From the NCBI GenBank assembly GCA_022483015.1, contig JAKVOB010000001.1, forward strand, positions 558,001 through 622,000: a stretch of 64,000 nucleotides of DNA, read 5' to 3'. The notes under the pieces are model-generated. The model was given only the letters and a program-made list of their open reading frames with translations. It was not told the DNA's origin and made no database searches. Every line of letters begins with the position of its first letter. The first letter of the stretch is position 1. Shown piece after piece: positions 9,083 through 17,989 of the stretch. The stretch is from Atopobiaceae bacterium (GTDB lineage Bacteria; Actinomycetota; Coriobacteriia; Coriobacteriales; Atopobiaceae). A program made the position numbers and the translations under genes.

Positions 9083-10333
9083 CTACGTGCGGTAGTCGCC
9101 GTTTATGCGGACGTAGTCATAGGTGAGGTCGCACGTCCAGATGGTACACGACGCATCGCCCGCGCCGAGGTCCGCGTCGATCACGATCTCGTCGGACTCG
9201 AATCGTCGCAGGGCCTCGTCCTCGTCGAAGCTCATCGCCATGCCGCCACGGCACACGGGGATGCCCATGATGTCGATGGCGACGTCGTGGACGTCAAAGG
9301 CGGCACCTGACGTGCCCAGGGCAACGGCGATGCGGCCCCAGTTGCAGTCATGGCCGAAGATGGCGGTCTTGACCAGCGTCGAGCTCGCGACCTTGCGCGC
9401 GGCCCGGTCGGCGTCGGCATCGTCGACGGCGCCGCCGACGTTCACGGTGACGAGCTTGGTCGATCCCTCGCCGTCCATGGCGATGAGACGTGCCAGGTAC
9501 TCGCAGACGCGGTCGAGCGCAGCGACGAACTCCTCGAAGGCGGCCGAACCCTCCTGGATGGGTGCGGATGCGGCAAGCCCGCTCGCCAGCAGGAGGCAGG
9601 TGTCGTTGGGGCTGGTGTCGGCATCGACGATGACCTTGTTGAAGCTCTCGTCCACCACGCGGAGAAGGGCATGCTGCAGCGTCTCGTGGTCGAAGGGCGC
9701 GTCGGTGGTCACCACGGCGATCATCGTGGCCATGTTCGGCATGATCATGCCGCTGCCCTTGGTCATGCCGCCCACGGTGAAGCGGGTCCCCTCGTAGCCG
9801 GGGGCCTCGCTCACATAGGAGACCGCGAACTCCTTGGCGAAGGTGTCGGTGGTCAGGATGGCGCTCGCGGCGTAGGTGCCGCCGGCGACCGATGCCATGG
9901 CGTGGGCACGCGGGATGCCGGCCTCGAAGGGGGCCATCTTGAGCGGGACGCCGACCACGCCGGTGGACGAGACGAGCACCTCGTCGGGCGAGCACCCCAG
10001 CTCTGCGGCGGCGAGCTGGCAGGTCTGGCGCGCCACGAGCATGCCGCGGTCGCCGGTGGCGGCGTTGGCGTTGCCCGAGTTCACGACGACGGCCTTGGCG
10101 ATGCCCTTGGCGACATGGTCGCGGCTCACCTGGACGGGCGCCGACGCGAAGGGGTTCTGTGTGAAGGTGCCGGCACAGGGGCAGGGCTCGTCAGCGACGA
10201 CGAGGGCCATGTCGAGGCGTGACGGGTTGCGACGGAACCCGGTGTGGATGCCGGCCGCGGTGAATCCCGGGGCCGAGGTGACCCCTCCACCCAGGATGGG
10301 CTCGATCTGAGGCATGGATGCGGACGCTGTCAT
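9083..10333 (-). CDS. argJ: Bifunctional glutamate N-acetyltransferase / ornithine acetyltransferase
   Basis: 416 residues. ArgJ moves the acetyl group from N-acetylornithine to glutamate, recycling acetate in the cyclic arginine pathway. The self-cleavage site is present as MPNMATMIAVVTTDA, with the nucleophile Thr203 after Ala202; cleavage there gives the two chains of the mature enzyme. The start at 10333 is supported by AAGGA six bases upstream and by alignment of MPQIEPILGGGVTSAPGF with the family start; a longer reading to 10447 runs into the preceding gene. Whether it also makes acetylglutamate from acetyl-CoA cannot be told, but no separate argA is visible nearby. Confidence 0.95.
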   Translation of the reverse strand: MTASASMPQIEPILGGGVTSAPGFTAAGIHTGFRRNPSRLDMALVVADEPCPCAGTFTQNPFASAPVQVSRDHVAKGIAKAVVVNSGNANAATGDRGMLVARQTCQLAAAELGCSPDEVLVSSTGVVGVPLKMAPFEAGIPRAHAMASVAGGTYAASAILTTDTFAKEFAVSYVSEAPGYEGTRFTVGGMTKGSGMIMPNMATMIAVVTTDAPFDHETLQHALLRVVDESFNKVIVDADTSPNDTCLLLASGLAASAPIQEGSAAFEEFVAALDRVCEYLARLIAMDGEGSTKLVTVNVGGAVDDADADRAARKVASSTLVKTAIFGHDCNWGRIAVALGTSGAAFDVHDVAIDIMGIPVCRGGMAMSFDEDEALRRFESDEIVIDADLGAGDASCTIWTCDLTYDYVRINGDYRT

Positions 10334-10380
10334 GAGGGTCCTTCTGACGAGGCGAGAGGAACGGGGGGGGGCGGGGCGCG

Positions 10381-11442
10381 CTAGACGGCGCGCGGGATGG
10401 CCTCGAGCCCTCGTTGCTCGTCGAGCCCGAAGATGATGTTGGCGCACTGCACGGCTTGGCCGGCGGCGCCCTTGCCGAGGTTGTCGATGGCGCAGGTGGC
10501 GACGGCGTGTCCCGTGCGCGCGTCTGCGACGGCAGCGACCTGGGCGCGGTCGGTGCCCACCACCGAGGCGGTGCGTGGCTGGGTCCCGTCGGTGCAGACC
10601 GAGACGAACGAGCAGGCGTCGTAGGCCTCATGGTAGAGGGCCGAGACCTCGTCCTGGCCGACCTCGCGTGAGAGCTGCACGGTGACGGTCGAGAGCAGGC
10701 CCCGCCCGAGCGGTGCCAGGTGCGGCGTGAAGACGACCTGCTGGTCCCCATGGCCGGCACGGCCCAGGTTGTGCTCGATCTCGGGGGTGTGCCGATGGGT
10801 CGTCACGCCATAGGCCTCGAGGTTCTCGTCGGCCGAGCAGAAGTGCGTGCGGGCCGACGGCGTGCGTCCGGCACCGGTCACGCCCGAGATGGCGTCGACG
10901 ACGATGGTGCCCTCCGCGAGGCCTGCGGCGACGAGGGGCCAGGCGGCGAGGGTGCTCGCCGTGGGGTAGCAGCCCGGGCAGGACACGAGGGCGGGCGTAC
11001 CTGCGGCGTGCGCCTCGGCCATGGCGGCCAGGTCGGCGCCGAAGAGCTCGGGAAGGCCATAGACGGCGCGCGCAAGGAGCTCCGGGCAGACATGCTCGAC
11101 GCCGTACCACTGCCGGTAGACGTCCTTGTCGGGGAGGCGGAAGTCGGCCGACAGGTCGAAGACCGAGCAGCCGGCCTCAAGGAGTGCCGGCACGCGAGGC
11201 ATGCTCGCGGTGTGTGGGAGCGCCAGGAACACGGCATCGCAGGCGGCGACCGACGGGTCGTCGTGGCCGACGAAGGCCAGGTCGGTGACACCGGCGAACG
11301 ACGGGTAGACCGCGTCGAGGCGATGTCCCGCGTCGGCGTTGGACGTGATGGCCGCGAGCTCGAGGTCGGGGTGGCCCAGCACGATCCGGGCAAGCTCCAC
11401 GCCCGCATAGCCTGCTGCACCCATGATGGCGACACGTATCAA
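10381..11442 (-). CDS. argC: N-acetyl-gamma-glutamyl-phosphate reductase
   Basis: 353 residues. It reduces N-acetylglutamyl phosphate with NADPH to the semialdehyde. The N-terminus has the Rossmann glycine motif MGAAGYAG (7-14), and the catalytic cysteine is Cys158 in SCPGCYPTA. The start codon is TTG at 11442, preceded by GGGAGG at six bases, so the protein begins MIRVAIMG; no upstream ATG fits. It is first in the minus-strand operon argC-argJ-argB-argD and sits behind a candidate operator at 11516-11531. Confidence 0.95.
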   Translation of the reverse strand: MIRVAIMGAAGYAGVELARIVLGHPDLELAAITSNADAGHRLDAVYPSFAGVTDLAFVGHDDPSVAACDAVFLALPHTASMPRVPALLEAGCSVFDLSADFRLPDKDVYRQWYGVEHVCPELLARAVYGLPELFGADLAAMAEAHAAGTPALVSCPGCYPTASTLAAWPLVAAGLAEGTIVVDAISGVTGAGRTPSARTHFCSADENLEAYGVTTHRHTPEIEHNLGRAGHGDQQVVFTPHLAPLGRGLLSTVTVQLSREVGQDEVSALYHEAYDACSFVSVCTDGTQPRTASVVGTDRAQVAAVADARTGHAVATCAIDNLGKGAAGQAVQCANIIFGLDEQRGLEAIPRAV

Positions 11443-11515
11443 GCGGGGCCTCCCTGCCGATGGCTTACGAATGTGCAGCTAGGTTAGGCCAAGGAGAGGA
11501 ACGGTGCAAGCTTCA

Positions 11516-11531
11516 ATGCGCAGTTATGCAT
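11516..11531. promoter_or_regulatory. Candidate ArgR-type operator upstream of argC
   Basis: The 16-base imperfect palindrome ATGCGCAGTTATGCAT (symmetry ATGCnnAnnTnnGCAT) lies about 74 bases upstream of the argC start, where an ARG box would be expected. The match to any actinobacterial ARG-box consensus is from memory and unverified. Confidence 0.35.
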
Positions 11532-11660
11532 GAAATGACGCAGAAGATGCCATCTGATGCATTGACTACCAGAAGCGCACATACGGCGGGCACGTGGCAG
11601 GGAGGGGTGCACCATGCTTGACGTTTCTGTTACGCCTCGCCACATACCTGCTGATACCTG

Positions 11661-11666
11661 TATAGT
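11661..11666 (+). promoter_or_regulatory. Candidate -10 box for the haemolysin-III-like gene
   Basis: TATAGT lies 34 bases before the ATG at 11700. I see no good -35 hexamer at 16-18 bases. The rest of 11443-11699 shows only the possible argC operator. Confidence 0.3.
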
Positions 11667-11699
11667 GTGGACAACGTACCCATACGAGAGGCAGCACCC

Positions 11700-12407
11700 A
11701 TGAATGACGGCAATCCCCGAAGTACCAACCTCACGCCCCTGGCAGACGCCGCGGGCGCGTCCTCGGCGACCCCGGCCCGCCTCTATACCGTGGGCGAGGA
11801 GATCGCCAACTCGGTGAGCCATGGCGTGGGCGCGCTCCTCGCGATTGCCGCCCTGGTCCTGCTCATCGTGCGTGCCGTCGCTGATGGTGGGGGGATCCTG
11901 CTTGCGGCGGCCATCGTCTTCGGGGGCTCGCTGCTGCTCGAGTACCTCTTCTCGACCCTCTACCACGCCATCCAGCCGCCTGCGGCCAAGCGGGTCTTCC
12001 GCATCCTCGACCACAGCGCCATCTACCTGCTCATCGCGGGGACCTATACCCCGTTCTGCCTCGTCACGCTGGCAGATGCGGGCGGCGTCCAGCTTGCCGT
12101 GGCCGTGTGGGTCATCGCCGCGGCAGGCATCGTCGCCGAGACGTTCCTGCGCGAGCGTCAGCCCAAGTGGCTCTCTGCCGCCATCTACCTGGGCATGGGA
12201 TGGCTCGTCGTGATCGAGCTCCCGGCCTTCCTGGTGCTTCTCCCCGGGACGGCCCTGGCCCTCCTCGTGGCGGGAGGCCTCTGCTACACCGTCGGCACGG
12301 CGTTCTATGTGGCGAAGCGCGTCCGCTACATGCACTTCGTCTGGCACCTCTTTGTGCTCGCCGGCAGCGTCTGCCACTTCCTGGCCGTGCTGCTCTTCGT
12401 CATCTAG
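11700..12407 (+). CDS. Haemolysin III / TrhA family seven-helix membrane protein (PAQR superfamily)
   Basis: 235 residues with seven hydrophobic segments. It carries the PAQR family signatures: EIANSVSHGVGALL in helix 1, a STLYHA segment, LDHSAIYLLIAGTYTPF, and a final HFVWHLFVLAGSVCHF whose histidines, with the Ser and Asp of earlier helices, form the presumed zinc site. Members act in membrane-fluidity or lipid homeostasis; true haemolytic activity is doubtful. The start at 11700 has GAGAGG eight bases upstream; a GTG 33 bases earlier would be a longer alternative. Confidence 0.92.
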   Translation: MNDGNPRSTNLTPLADAAGASSATPARLYTVGEEIANSVSHGVGALLAIAALVLLIVRAVADGGGILLAAAIVFGGSLLLEYLFSTLYHAIQPPAAKRVFRILDHSAIYLLIAGTYTPFCLVTLADAGGVQLAVAVWVIAAAGIVAETFLRERQPKWLSAAIYLGMGWLVVIELPAFLVLLPGTALALLVAGGLCYTVGTAFYVAKRVRYMHFVWHLFVLAGSVCHFLAVLLFVI

Positions 12408-12515
12408 GGTGCCCTGGGCTACCGTCCGCGTCTGGCGAGGCATCATCCGAGACCCGGTTACCCCTGCATCCGCTATCATTTTCGCAAGAGACCAAGGAGG
12501 TCTGGGCGCCACCTC

Positions 12516-13877
12516 ATGGAAATCGCCATCAGCATACTCGTGACCATCCTGCTCACGATCGCGAACGGGCTCTTCTCCTGCTCGGAGACGGCGCTCGTCA
12601 CCGCCAAGCGCGCGATCCTCGAGCCCGAGGCCGACGAGGGGGACAGGAAGGCGCAGCGCGCCATCGACCTCGCGAGCGACTCGACCGAGTTCCTGGCTGC
12701 CATCCAGGTGGCCATCACCCTCGTGGGGTTCTTCTCGTCCGCCTTTGCGGCGACGAGCCTGTCGGCCCCCTTCAGCGAGTGGATGCAGTCGCTGGGCATG
12801 GTGGGCGGCCTTGCCAACGTGCTCGCGCCCATCATCATCACCCTGCTGGTCTCATACCTCTCGATCGTGGTGGGCGAGCTGGTGCCCAAGAGGATCGCGC
12901 TGGCCGACGCCGAGGGCGTGGCCAAGGGGGTGTCGGGCTTCCTGACCGGCTTCGCAAAGGCCGTGAAGCCGCTGGTGTGGCTCACGTCCACCTCTGCGGA
13001 CGGGCTTGCCAACCTCTTGGGCATCGCAAGTGCCGACGACCGGCAGAACGCCTCCGAGGACGAGATCAAGTACATGGTCACCGACGCCGACGACCTCTCC
13101 GACGAGGAGAAGTCCATGATCCACGAGATCTTCGACCTCGGCGACGCCATCGCGCGCGAGGTCATGGTGCCGCGTGTGGACATGACGGCCGTCGAGGACA
13201 CCGAGACCTGCGGAGACGTGCTCGCGCTCATGCGGCGCACCGGCTACTCGCGCATCCCCGTCTTCCACGAGGACGTGGACCGCATCGTGGGCGTGGCGCA
13301 CATCAAGGACATCATCGGCCCCATCGTCGACGACCAGGCCTCGAGCGAGTCGATCCTGCGACACGTGCGCGAGCCTGACTTCGTGCCCGACACCAAGGAC
13401 ATCATCCCGCTGCTCTCGGAGATGCAGACCGCGCACGACCAGATGGTCATCGTGGTCGACGAGTATGGCGGCACGGCCGGCGTCATCACGATCGAGGACA
13501 TCGTCGAGGAGGTCGTGGGCGAGATCGAGGACGAGTTCGACCCCGACAACAAGTACCTCACCCAGCTGTCCGAGCGCGAGTGGCTGGTCGACGGGCGCTT
13601 CTCGATCGACGACGCCATCGAGCTCGGGTGGCCCATCGAGGACTCGGACGAGTACGAGACCGTGGCCGGCTTCGTGCTCGAGCAGGCTGATGCCTTGCCC
13701 GAGCCGGGCGACGTCTTCACCAAGGATGGCTACCTCTTCCGGGTGCAGTCCATGCGCGGCCGCAGGGTCGCGCTGCTCCGCGTGACGGCTCCCGAGCCCG
13801 AGGCCGAGACGTGCGATTCTGTCGAGGATGGCCCCACTGGCGGCGACGAGCGCGCAGATGAGGGCGACAAGCACTAG
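12516..13877 (+). CDS. CNNM/CorC-type membrane protein with CBS pair and transporter-associated domain
   Basis: 453 residues. The N-terminal DUF21/CNNM membrane domain (residues 1-190, about four helices, including ANGLFSCSETALVTAKR) is followed by a CBS pair (about 210-335, with MVPRVDMTAVE, YSRIPVF and DEYGGTAGVITIEDIVEEV) and a C-terminal CorC_HlyC domain (about 350-435). CNNM/CorC proteins export Mg2+, or support its transport, in an ATP-sensitive way. AAGGAGG lies 14 bases before the ATG, rather far. Older names are haemolysin C or TlyC. With the genes at 16687-19852 it adds a second likely magnesium function to this region. Confidence 0.92.
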   Translation: MEIAISILVTILLTIANGLFSCSETALVTAKRAILEPEADEGDRKAQRAIDLASDSTEFLAAIQVAITLVGFFSSAFAATSLSAPFSEWMQSLGMVGGLANVLAPIIITLLVSYLSIVVGELVPKRIALADAEGVAKGVSGFLTGFAKAVKPLVWLTSTSADGLANLLGIASADDRQNASEDEIKYMVTDADDLSDEEKSMIHEIFDLGDAIAREVMVPRVDMTAVEDTETCGDVLALMRRTGYSRIPVFHEDVDRIVGVAHIKDIIGPIVDDQASSESILRHVREPDFVPDTKDIIPLLSEMQTAHDQMVIVVDEYGGTAGVITIEDIVEEVVGEIEDEFDPDNKYLTQLSEREWLVDGRFSIDDAIELGWPIEDSDEYETVAGFVLEQADALPEPGDVFTKDGYLFRVQSMRGRRVALLRVTAPEPEAETCDSVEDGPTGGDERADEGDKH

Positions 13878-13946
13878 TATTGTCGATATCGGTGTGGGGC
13901 CCGTCGGGGTCCCACCAGTCCACGCGAGGCGCCAGGGGGCAGACGA

Positions 13947-14921
13947 ATGGCACAGCTCATCGACATCCATAAGGTGGCCATCGGCCCCAACACGATGACG
14001 GCACGCGTACGGGTCGCCGAGGGAGGTCCCCTCACCACCGGTGAGGACCTCGTCGGCACGACGCTCGTCTACCGTCTCATGCCCGAGATCTGCGACCATG
14101 CCTGCCTGGGGGATGCCGGGTCGACGTTCAAGGACGCGCTCCCCTCCACCGAGCTTGCCCATCTGCTCGAGCATGTGACCATCGAGATCATGGCGCGCAC
14201 CGGACGTGCCGATGACATCTCATGCGGTCGTACCTGGCCCGCGGGTGACGACGACCGCACGTTCGACGTGCAGGTGGCATGTCCCGACGATGTACTGGCG
14301 ACCCTCGCGATGTCGAGTGCCGCCTGGATCCTGCAGTGGGCCTATGCGGGTGGCGGCGAGCCCGCCCCTGACGTCGATGCCATAGTGAGTGGCATCTGTG
14401 CCAAGCTCGACGAGGTCGTCGACGTCGAGGACGGTGCCGGACCTGCCGGTCCCACCGATCCCATCGAGGCCTACGAGCCGTCTCCCGAGGGCGAGGAGCC
14501 CGAGGAAGGGTCCGAGCCCGAGGCGGGTCCCGACGAGCAGTACGACGAGGACGAGGCCACGGTTGACGAGGACGTCGACCAGCCCGAGGCCGAGCAGTAT
14601 GACGGGGCTGCGGCCGACGAGCAGTACGAGGAGGACGAGACCGCCGACGAGGCGGAGATGGCCGAGCAGTACGACGAGACCGCGGCGGGCGACGAGTCCG
14701 AGGTCCCCTTCGAGGAGGACCCCGAGCCTGCGGCAGAGCCAGAGCCAGAGCCAGAGCCAGAGCCCGAGCCCGAACCCGAGCCCGAACCCGAGCCCGAACC
14801 CGAGCCCGAGCCCGAACCCGAGCCCGAACCCGAGCCCGAACCCGAGCCCGAACCCGAGCCCGCGCCGGTCATCACGGCACCTCCCTCGCTCGGTCTCGAC
14901 CCCGGCGAAGTGGACATGTGA
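13947..14921 (+). CDS. Protein with cyanophycin-synthetase-like N-terminal domain and acidic Glu-Pro tail
   Basis: 324 residues. Residues 1-150 resemble the N-terminal domain of cyanophycin synthetase: a [14 protein letters not shown] segment followed by [15 protein letters not shown], matching the LPDL...HxC...HLLEHxxIE pattern of that domain. The ATP-grasp and Mur-ligase-like catalytic domains are absent. The remainder is extremely acidic, with repeated EQYDE blocks and about 21 Glu-Pro dipeptides. It has no signal peptide or membrane helix, so it is probably cytosolic. The start at 13947 has GGGGG about 7 bases upstream. The domain match is from memory; function unknown. Confidence 0.65.
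   Translation: MAQLIDIHKVAIGPNTMTARVRVAEGGPLTTGEDLVGTTLVYRLMPEICDHACLGDAGSTFKDALPSTELAHLLEHVTIEIMARTGRADDISCGRTWPAGDDDRTFDVQVACPDDVLATLAMSSAAWILQWAYAGGGEPAPDVDAIVSGICAKLDEVVDVEDGAGPAGPTDPIEAYEPSPEGEEPEEGSEPEAGPDEQYDEDEATVDEDVDQPEAEQYDGAAADEQYEEDETADEAEMAEQYDETAAGDESEVPFEEDPEPAAEPEPEPEPEPEPEPEPEPEPEPEPEPEPEPEPEPEPEPEPEPAPVITAPPSLGLDPGEVDM
14735..14861 (+). repeat. Hexanucleotide tandem repeat coding for Glu-Pro
   Basis: About 21 copies of a six-base unit (GAGCCA, then GAGCCC/GAACCC alternating) code for an uninterrupted Glu-Pro tail. It is prone to slippage in multiples of six, so the tail length may vary between strains without breaking the frame. Confidence 0.9.
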
Positions 14922-15024
14922 TCGCGGTACGACGCTGAGTCTCCACCTGGAATCAGTGGGTATAAAGAAGCAAGTTATCGAGCGGTCGGGGCTGGCCCGG
15001 CCTGGTCGTCACAAGGAGGATCTC

Positions 15025-15501
15025 ATGAGCGAAGGCAATGGCACGCTTCATTTTGTCCTGGGCACTCTGTTTGGTGCGGCCGTCGGAGCCGTCGCCGGTA
15101 TGATGTTCGCCCCTCGCGCCGGTGCCGAGAGCAGGGCCATGGCGGCTGACGCCATGAACGATGCCTGGGACACCGCGGTCGACACCTACGAGACCGGCAC
15201 ACGCTCGGTCGGCGAGCAGTTCAACAACGTCCGCCCCTCGGTCGATGCCAAGACCGACGAGCTCCGCGCGAAGGTCGACCTCGCCCGTGAGCGCATGGAC
15301 CAGCTTCGCGACTCCCTGTCTGACACCGTGGCCACCACGTCGGCCGGCATGCAGGATGCCATGAACTCAGTGGCCGACAAGGTCAGTGCCGCGACGGCCC
15401 AGGCCCAGGGCACGACCCCTGCCGAGGGCGTCCACATCGACGTCGTCGAGGACATTCCCTCCGAGCCGGCGGAGGCCACCGACTCCGACGAGGCCGAGTG
15501 A
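15025..15501 (+). CDS. YtxH domain protein
   Basis: 158 residues. The N-terminus has a Gly/Ala-rich hydrophobic segment, LGTLFGAAVGAVAGMMFAPR, followed by AG: the YtxH signature (a membrane-associated helix ending in FAPxxG). The rest is a long amphipathic, probably coiled, helical region (TDELRAKVDLARERMDQL) with an acidic tail. AAGGAGG is eight bases before the ATG. YtxH proteins are linked to general stress in Bacillus; molecular role unknown. It lies between the Glu-Pro protein and a PRC-barrel protein, both on the same strand. Confidence 0.85.
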   Translation: MSEGNGTLHFVLGTLFGAAVGAVAGMMFAPRAGAESRAMAADAMNDAWDTAVDTYETGTRSVGEQFNNVRPSVDAKTDELRAKVDLARERMDQLRDSLSDTVATTSAGMQDAMNSVADKVSAATAQAQGTTPAEGVHIDVVEDIPSEPAEATDSDEAE

Positions 15502-15565
15502 CGTTCGTCCCTCTCCTCCGTCCGAGCGCCTCGGCGGTTCTTCTCCGCAATTGGTAACAGCGTCC

Positions 15566-15596
15566 AGGGGCGTCACCGTGATACGGCGACGCCCCT
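15566..15596 (+). terminator. Hairpin after the YtxH gene
   Basis: AGGGGCGTC pairs with GACGCCCCT, and an inner CCGT/ACGG extends the stem around a GAT loop. It is 65 bases after the YtxH stop. No T tract follows, so termination is probable rather than certain. Confidence 0.55.
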
Positions 15597-15627
15597 CTCA
15601 TGAATGGTGGTGTGGGACGTGCTTCGC

Positions 15628-16653
15628 ATGGATCAGCTCACGGGGTGCAAGGTCTACAAGCCTCGTGACGAGAAGCATCAGCATAAGAAGGACGGCACCT
15701 TGCGTAAGCCCATCAAGCTGGGCAAGGTGCACGCCGTGGTCTTCTCGCCCTCTGGCGACCGCTTCGTGGGCCTCATGGTGGCCCGGCCCGATGTGGCCGG
15801 CATGGTCAAGCGCGAGGACCTCTTCGTGGGATACGACTCGTTCGCCACCAACGACTTCGGCCTCGAGATCACCCGTGGGGACGACTCGTTCGACGACGCC
15901 GCCCGCAAGCGCCTCCACCTCGATTGGGACGCCTGCATCATCTGGGGCGGCATGGACGTCCGCACCAAGGGCGGGCGCGAGCTCGGCTACGTCGCGGACA
16001 TCGCGTTCGATGCCGGCACCGGCAAGGTCGAGACCATCTATGTGACGGACGGCTCCGTCTCGACGGCGCTGGTGGGGGCCCTTGAGGTCTCGATGGCCCA
16101 GGTCAAGGGCTACCATGACGGCTATATGGTGGTCGATGACTCAGTGAGCGACCAGCAGCTCGCAGGCGGTCTCGCCGGCAAGGCTGGCGAGGGGTACGCC
16201 AACGCGAAGGTCCAGGCCAAGGAGGCCGGTACCAAGGCCGGTGCCGCAGCGTCGGACGCGCTCGACAAGGGCAGCTTCGCCTTAGGCCAGGCGCTCGGCA
16301 AGGCCAAGCGCGCCGTCGACGAGGTCAAGGAGGCCCGCGACGACGAGGTCTCGCAGCGCGAGTATGACGAGAACGGTGCTCCCACGACCCCGCTCACGGA
16401 CGTGCGTGTCGAGAAGGTCAACGAGGTCCCCGCTGCAGGCAAGACCACGGCCTCTGCCGCCGCCTCGACCACCTCTCAGAAGAAGGTGACCTATGCCCCC
16501 GCCAAGCCGGGCTCGAAGGCCTCGGCCACCAAGGCCGTCGAGACCAAGAGGCCGACGGGCGACGACATGGCTCGTGCGGTCGGCCAACAGCTCGGACGTA
16601 CCAAGGGCATGTTCGCGGCCTTCAAGAAGGAGTTCGACGAGAACAGCAAGTAG
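15628..16653 (+). CDS. PRC-barrel domain protein with helical C-terminal region
   Basis: 341 residues from MDQLTGCKVYKPR. Two PRC-barrel-like halves are visible: residues about 1-80, and about 95-180 with GRELGYVADIAFDAGTGKVE. A long Ala/Lys-rich helical segment (about 195-265) and a disordered tail follow. PRC barrels act as ligand- or protein-binding adaptors; one also heads the MgtE-related protein at 17990-19852. No membrane segment is clear. Start choice: ATG 15604 is only 8 bases after a hairpin and lacks a ribosome site; ATG 15628 has a weak GGGAC/GGTGG upstream. Neither is strong. Role unknown. Confidence 0.75.
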   Translation: MDQLTGCKVYKPRDEKHQHKKDGTLRKPIKLGKVHAVVFSPSGDRFVGLMVARPDVAGMVKREDLFVGYDSFATNDFGLEITRGDDSFDDAARKRLHLDWDACIIWGGMDVRTKGGRELGYVADIAFDAGTGKVETIYVTDGSVSTALVGALEVSMAQVKGYHDGYMVVDDSVSDQQLAGGLAGKAGEGYANAKVQAKEAGTKAGAAASDALDKGSFALGQALGKAKRAVDEVKEARDDEVSQREYDENGAPTTPLTDVRVEKVNEVPAAGKTTASAAASTTSQKKVTYAPAKPGSKASATKAVETKRPTGDDMARAVGQQLGRTKGMFAAFKKEFDENSK

Positions 16654-16686
16654 CTGACGAGCCGAAGAGCCAGCACACGGGGCCGT

Positions 16687-17988
16687 CTAATACCCCATGG
16701 CCTGCAGGGCGAACATCACCACGGTGAGCACGACCACCATGATCACCGTGAACCAGGTGAGCCCGCTCCAGACGCGCCCGTTGGCATGGCTTCCCATGAT
16801 GTGATGGTCGCTCGCGATGATGACCATGAACACGAGAAGCACGGGCAGCAGCAGGCCGTTGATGACCTGTGCAGCCATCATGATGCCGAAGAGGTTGATG
16901 TCGGGGATGAGCACGATCACGGCCGACAGGGCGATGATCGCCGTGATGATCCCACGGTAGACAGGTGCCTCCCCCCAGCTGCGGTCGGCCCCGCGCTCCC
17001 AGCCGAAGGCCTCGCACACGGCGCTCGACGTGATGCCGGGAAGCACGCAGGCTGCGAGGAACGAGGCCCCCACAAGCCCGGCACCAAAGAGGACCTTGGC
17101 ATAGCTGCCCGCGAGCGGCTCGAGGGCCAGGGCGGCGTCCTCGGCCCCGTTCACGGTGACGCCTGCAGGGTAAAGGACCGCGCCCGTGGCCAGGATGATG
17201 AACCACGAGATGGCGCTCGCCACGACGGCCCCGGTGACGGTGTCGATGCGCTGGTAGGGGATGTCGTCGGCGTCGGCTTCCTTGTCGACGACGTTGCTCT
17301 GGGCGAGGAAGACCATCCACGGCGCGATGGTGGTGCCCACGTTGGCCACGAGCAGCGAGAAGTACTCCGGGTCGCTCTCGAACCGGGGGACCAGCGTGCA
17401 TGAGATCGCCTGCCCCCAGTCGGGGCCGACCATGATGCCCGCGATGACGTACGTCACGAAGACGCAGCTCACGGCCAGCAGGATCTTCTCGATGCGTCGG
17501 TAGGACCCGCTCATGGTGAGCAACCAGATGACCAGGGCCGACACTGGCACCGACACGTAGGTGGGCACGCCGAACAGTGACAGGCCGCTCGCGATTCCGG
17601 CGAACTCCGAGAGCGTCACGGTGGTGTTCGAGATGAGAAGGGCAAGCATGGCCAGCGAGCTCAGGCGCACGCCGAACCGCTCGCGGATGAGGCTCGCGAA
17701 GCCCTTGCCCGTGACGCAGCCCATCCGCGCCGCCGTCTCCTGGACCACGATGAGCAGGAAGCACATCACCGGCACGGTCCAGAGCTGCTCGAAGCCATAC
17801 ATGGCACCTGCGTTGGAGTAGGTGGCGACGCCGCCGGCATCGGCGCCGGCGAGGGCGGCGAGCATGCCGGGCCCCATGGCGGCGAGCACGCGATGCCGGT
17901 CGAGGTGCTGGTGTCGGGCGTGCGGTGCTGGCGTGGACGCCCGCTGGGGCGTGCTGGTGGTGGGGAGCTCTCGCTTGAGGCGCGCCAT
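16687..17988 (-). CDS. NRAMP-related magnesium transporter (NRMT-like)
   Basis: 433 residues and about 11 hydrophobic segments in the SLC11/NRAMP pattern. The helix 1 motif is altered from DPGN to Asp50-Ala-Gly-Gly (GADAGGVATYS). The helix 6 motif, normally MPHN, reads Ala222-Pro-Trp-Met (VGTTIAPWMVFLAQS). Loss of the Asn and of the soft-metal-binding Met is, as I recall, the hallmark of the NRMT clade, shown to carry Mg2+ in Eggerthella lenta. The gene starts 1 base after the stop of the MgtE-related gene and has no strong ribosome site of its own, implying coupled translation. A role in Mg2+ uptake is inferred from motif plus context; Mn2+ transport is less likely. Confidence 0.85.
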   Translation of the reverse strand: MARLKRELPTTSTPQRASTPAPHARHQHLDRHRVLAAMGPGMLAALAGADAGGVATYSNAGAMYGFEQLWTVPVMCFLLIVVQETAARMGCVTGKGFASLIRERFGVRLSSLAMLALLISNTTVTLSEFAGIASGLSLFGVPTYVSVPVSALVIWLLTMSGSYRRIEKILLAVSCVFVTYVIAGIMVGPDWGQAISCTLVPRFESDPEYFSLLVANVGTTIAPWMVFLAQSNVVDKEADADDIPYQRIDTVTGAVVASAISWFIILATGAVLYPAGVTVNGAEDAALALEPLAGSYAKVLFGAGLVGASFLAACVLPGITSSAVCEAFGWERGADRSWGEAPVYRGIITAIIALSAVIVLIPDINLFGIMMAAQVINGLLLPVLLVFMVIIASDHHIMGSHANGRVWSGLTWFTVIMVVVLTVVMFALQAMGY

Positions 17989-17989
17989 G

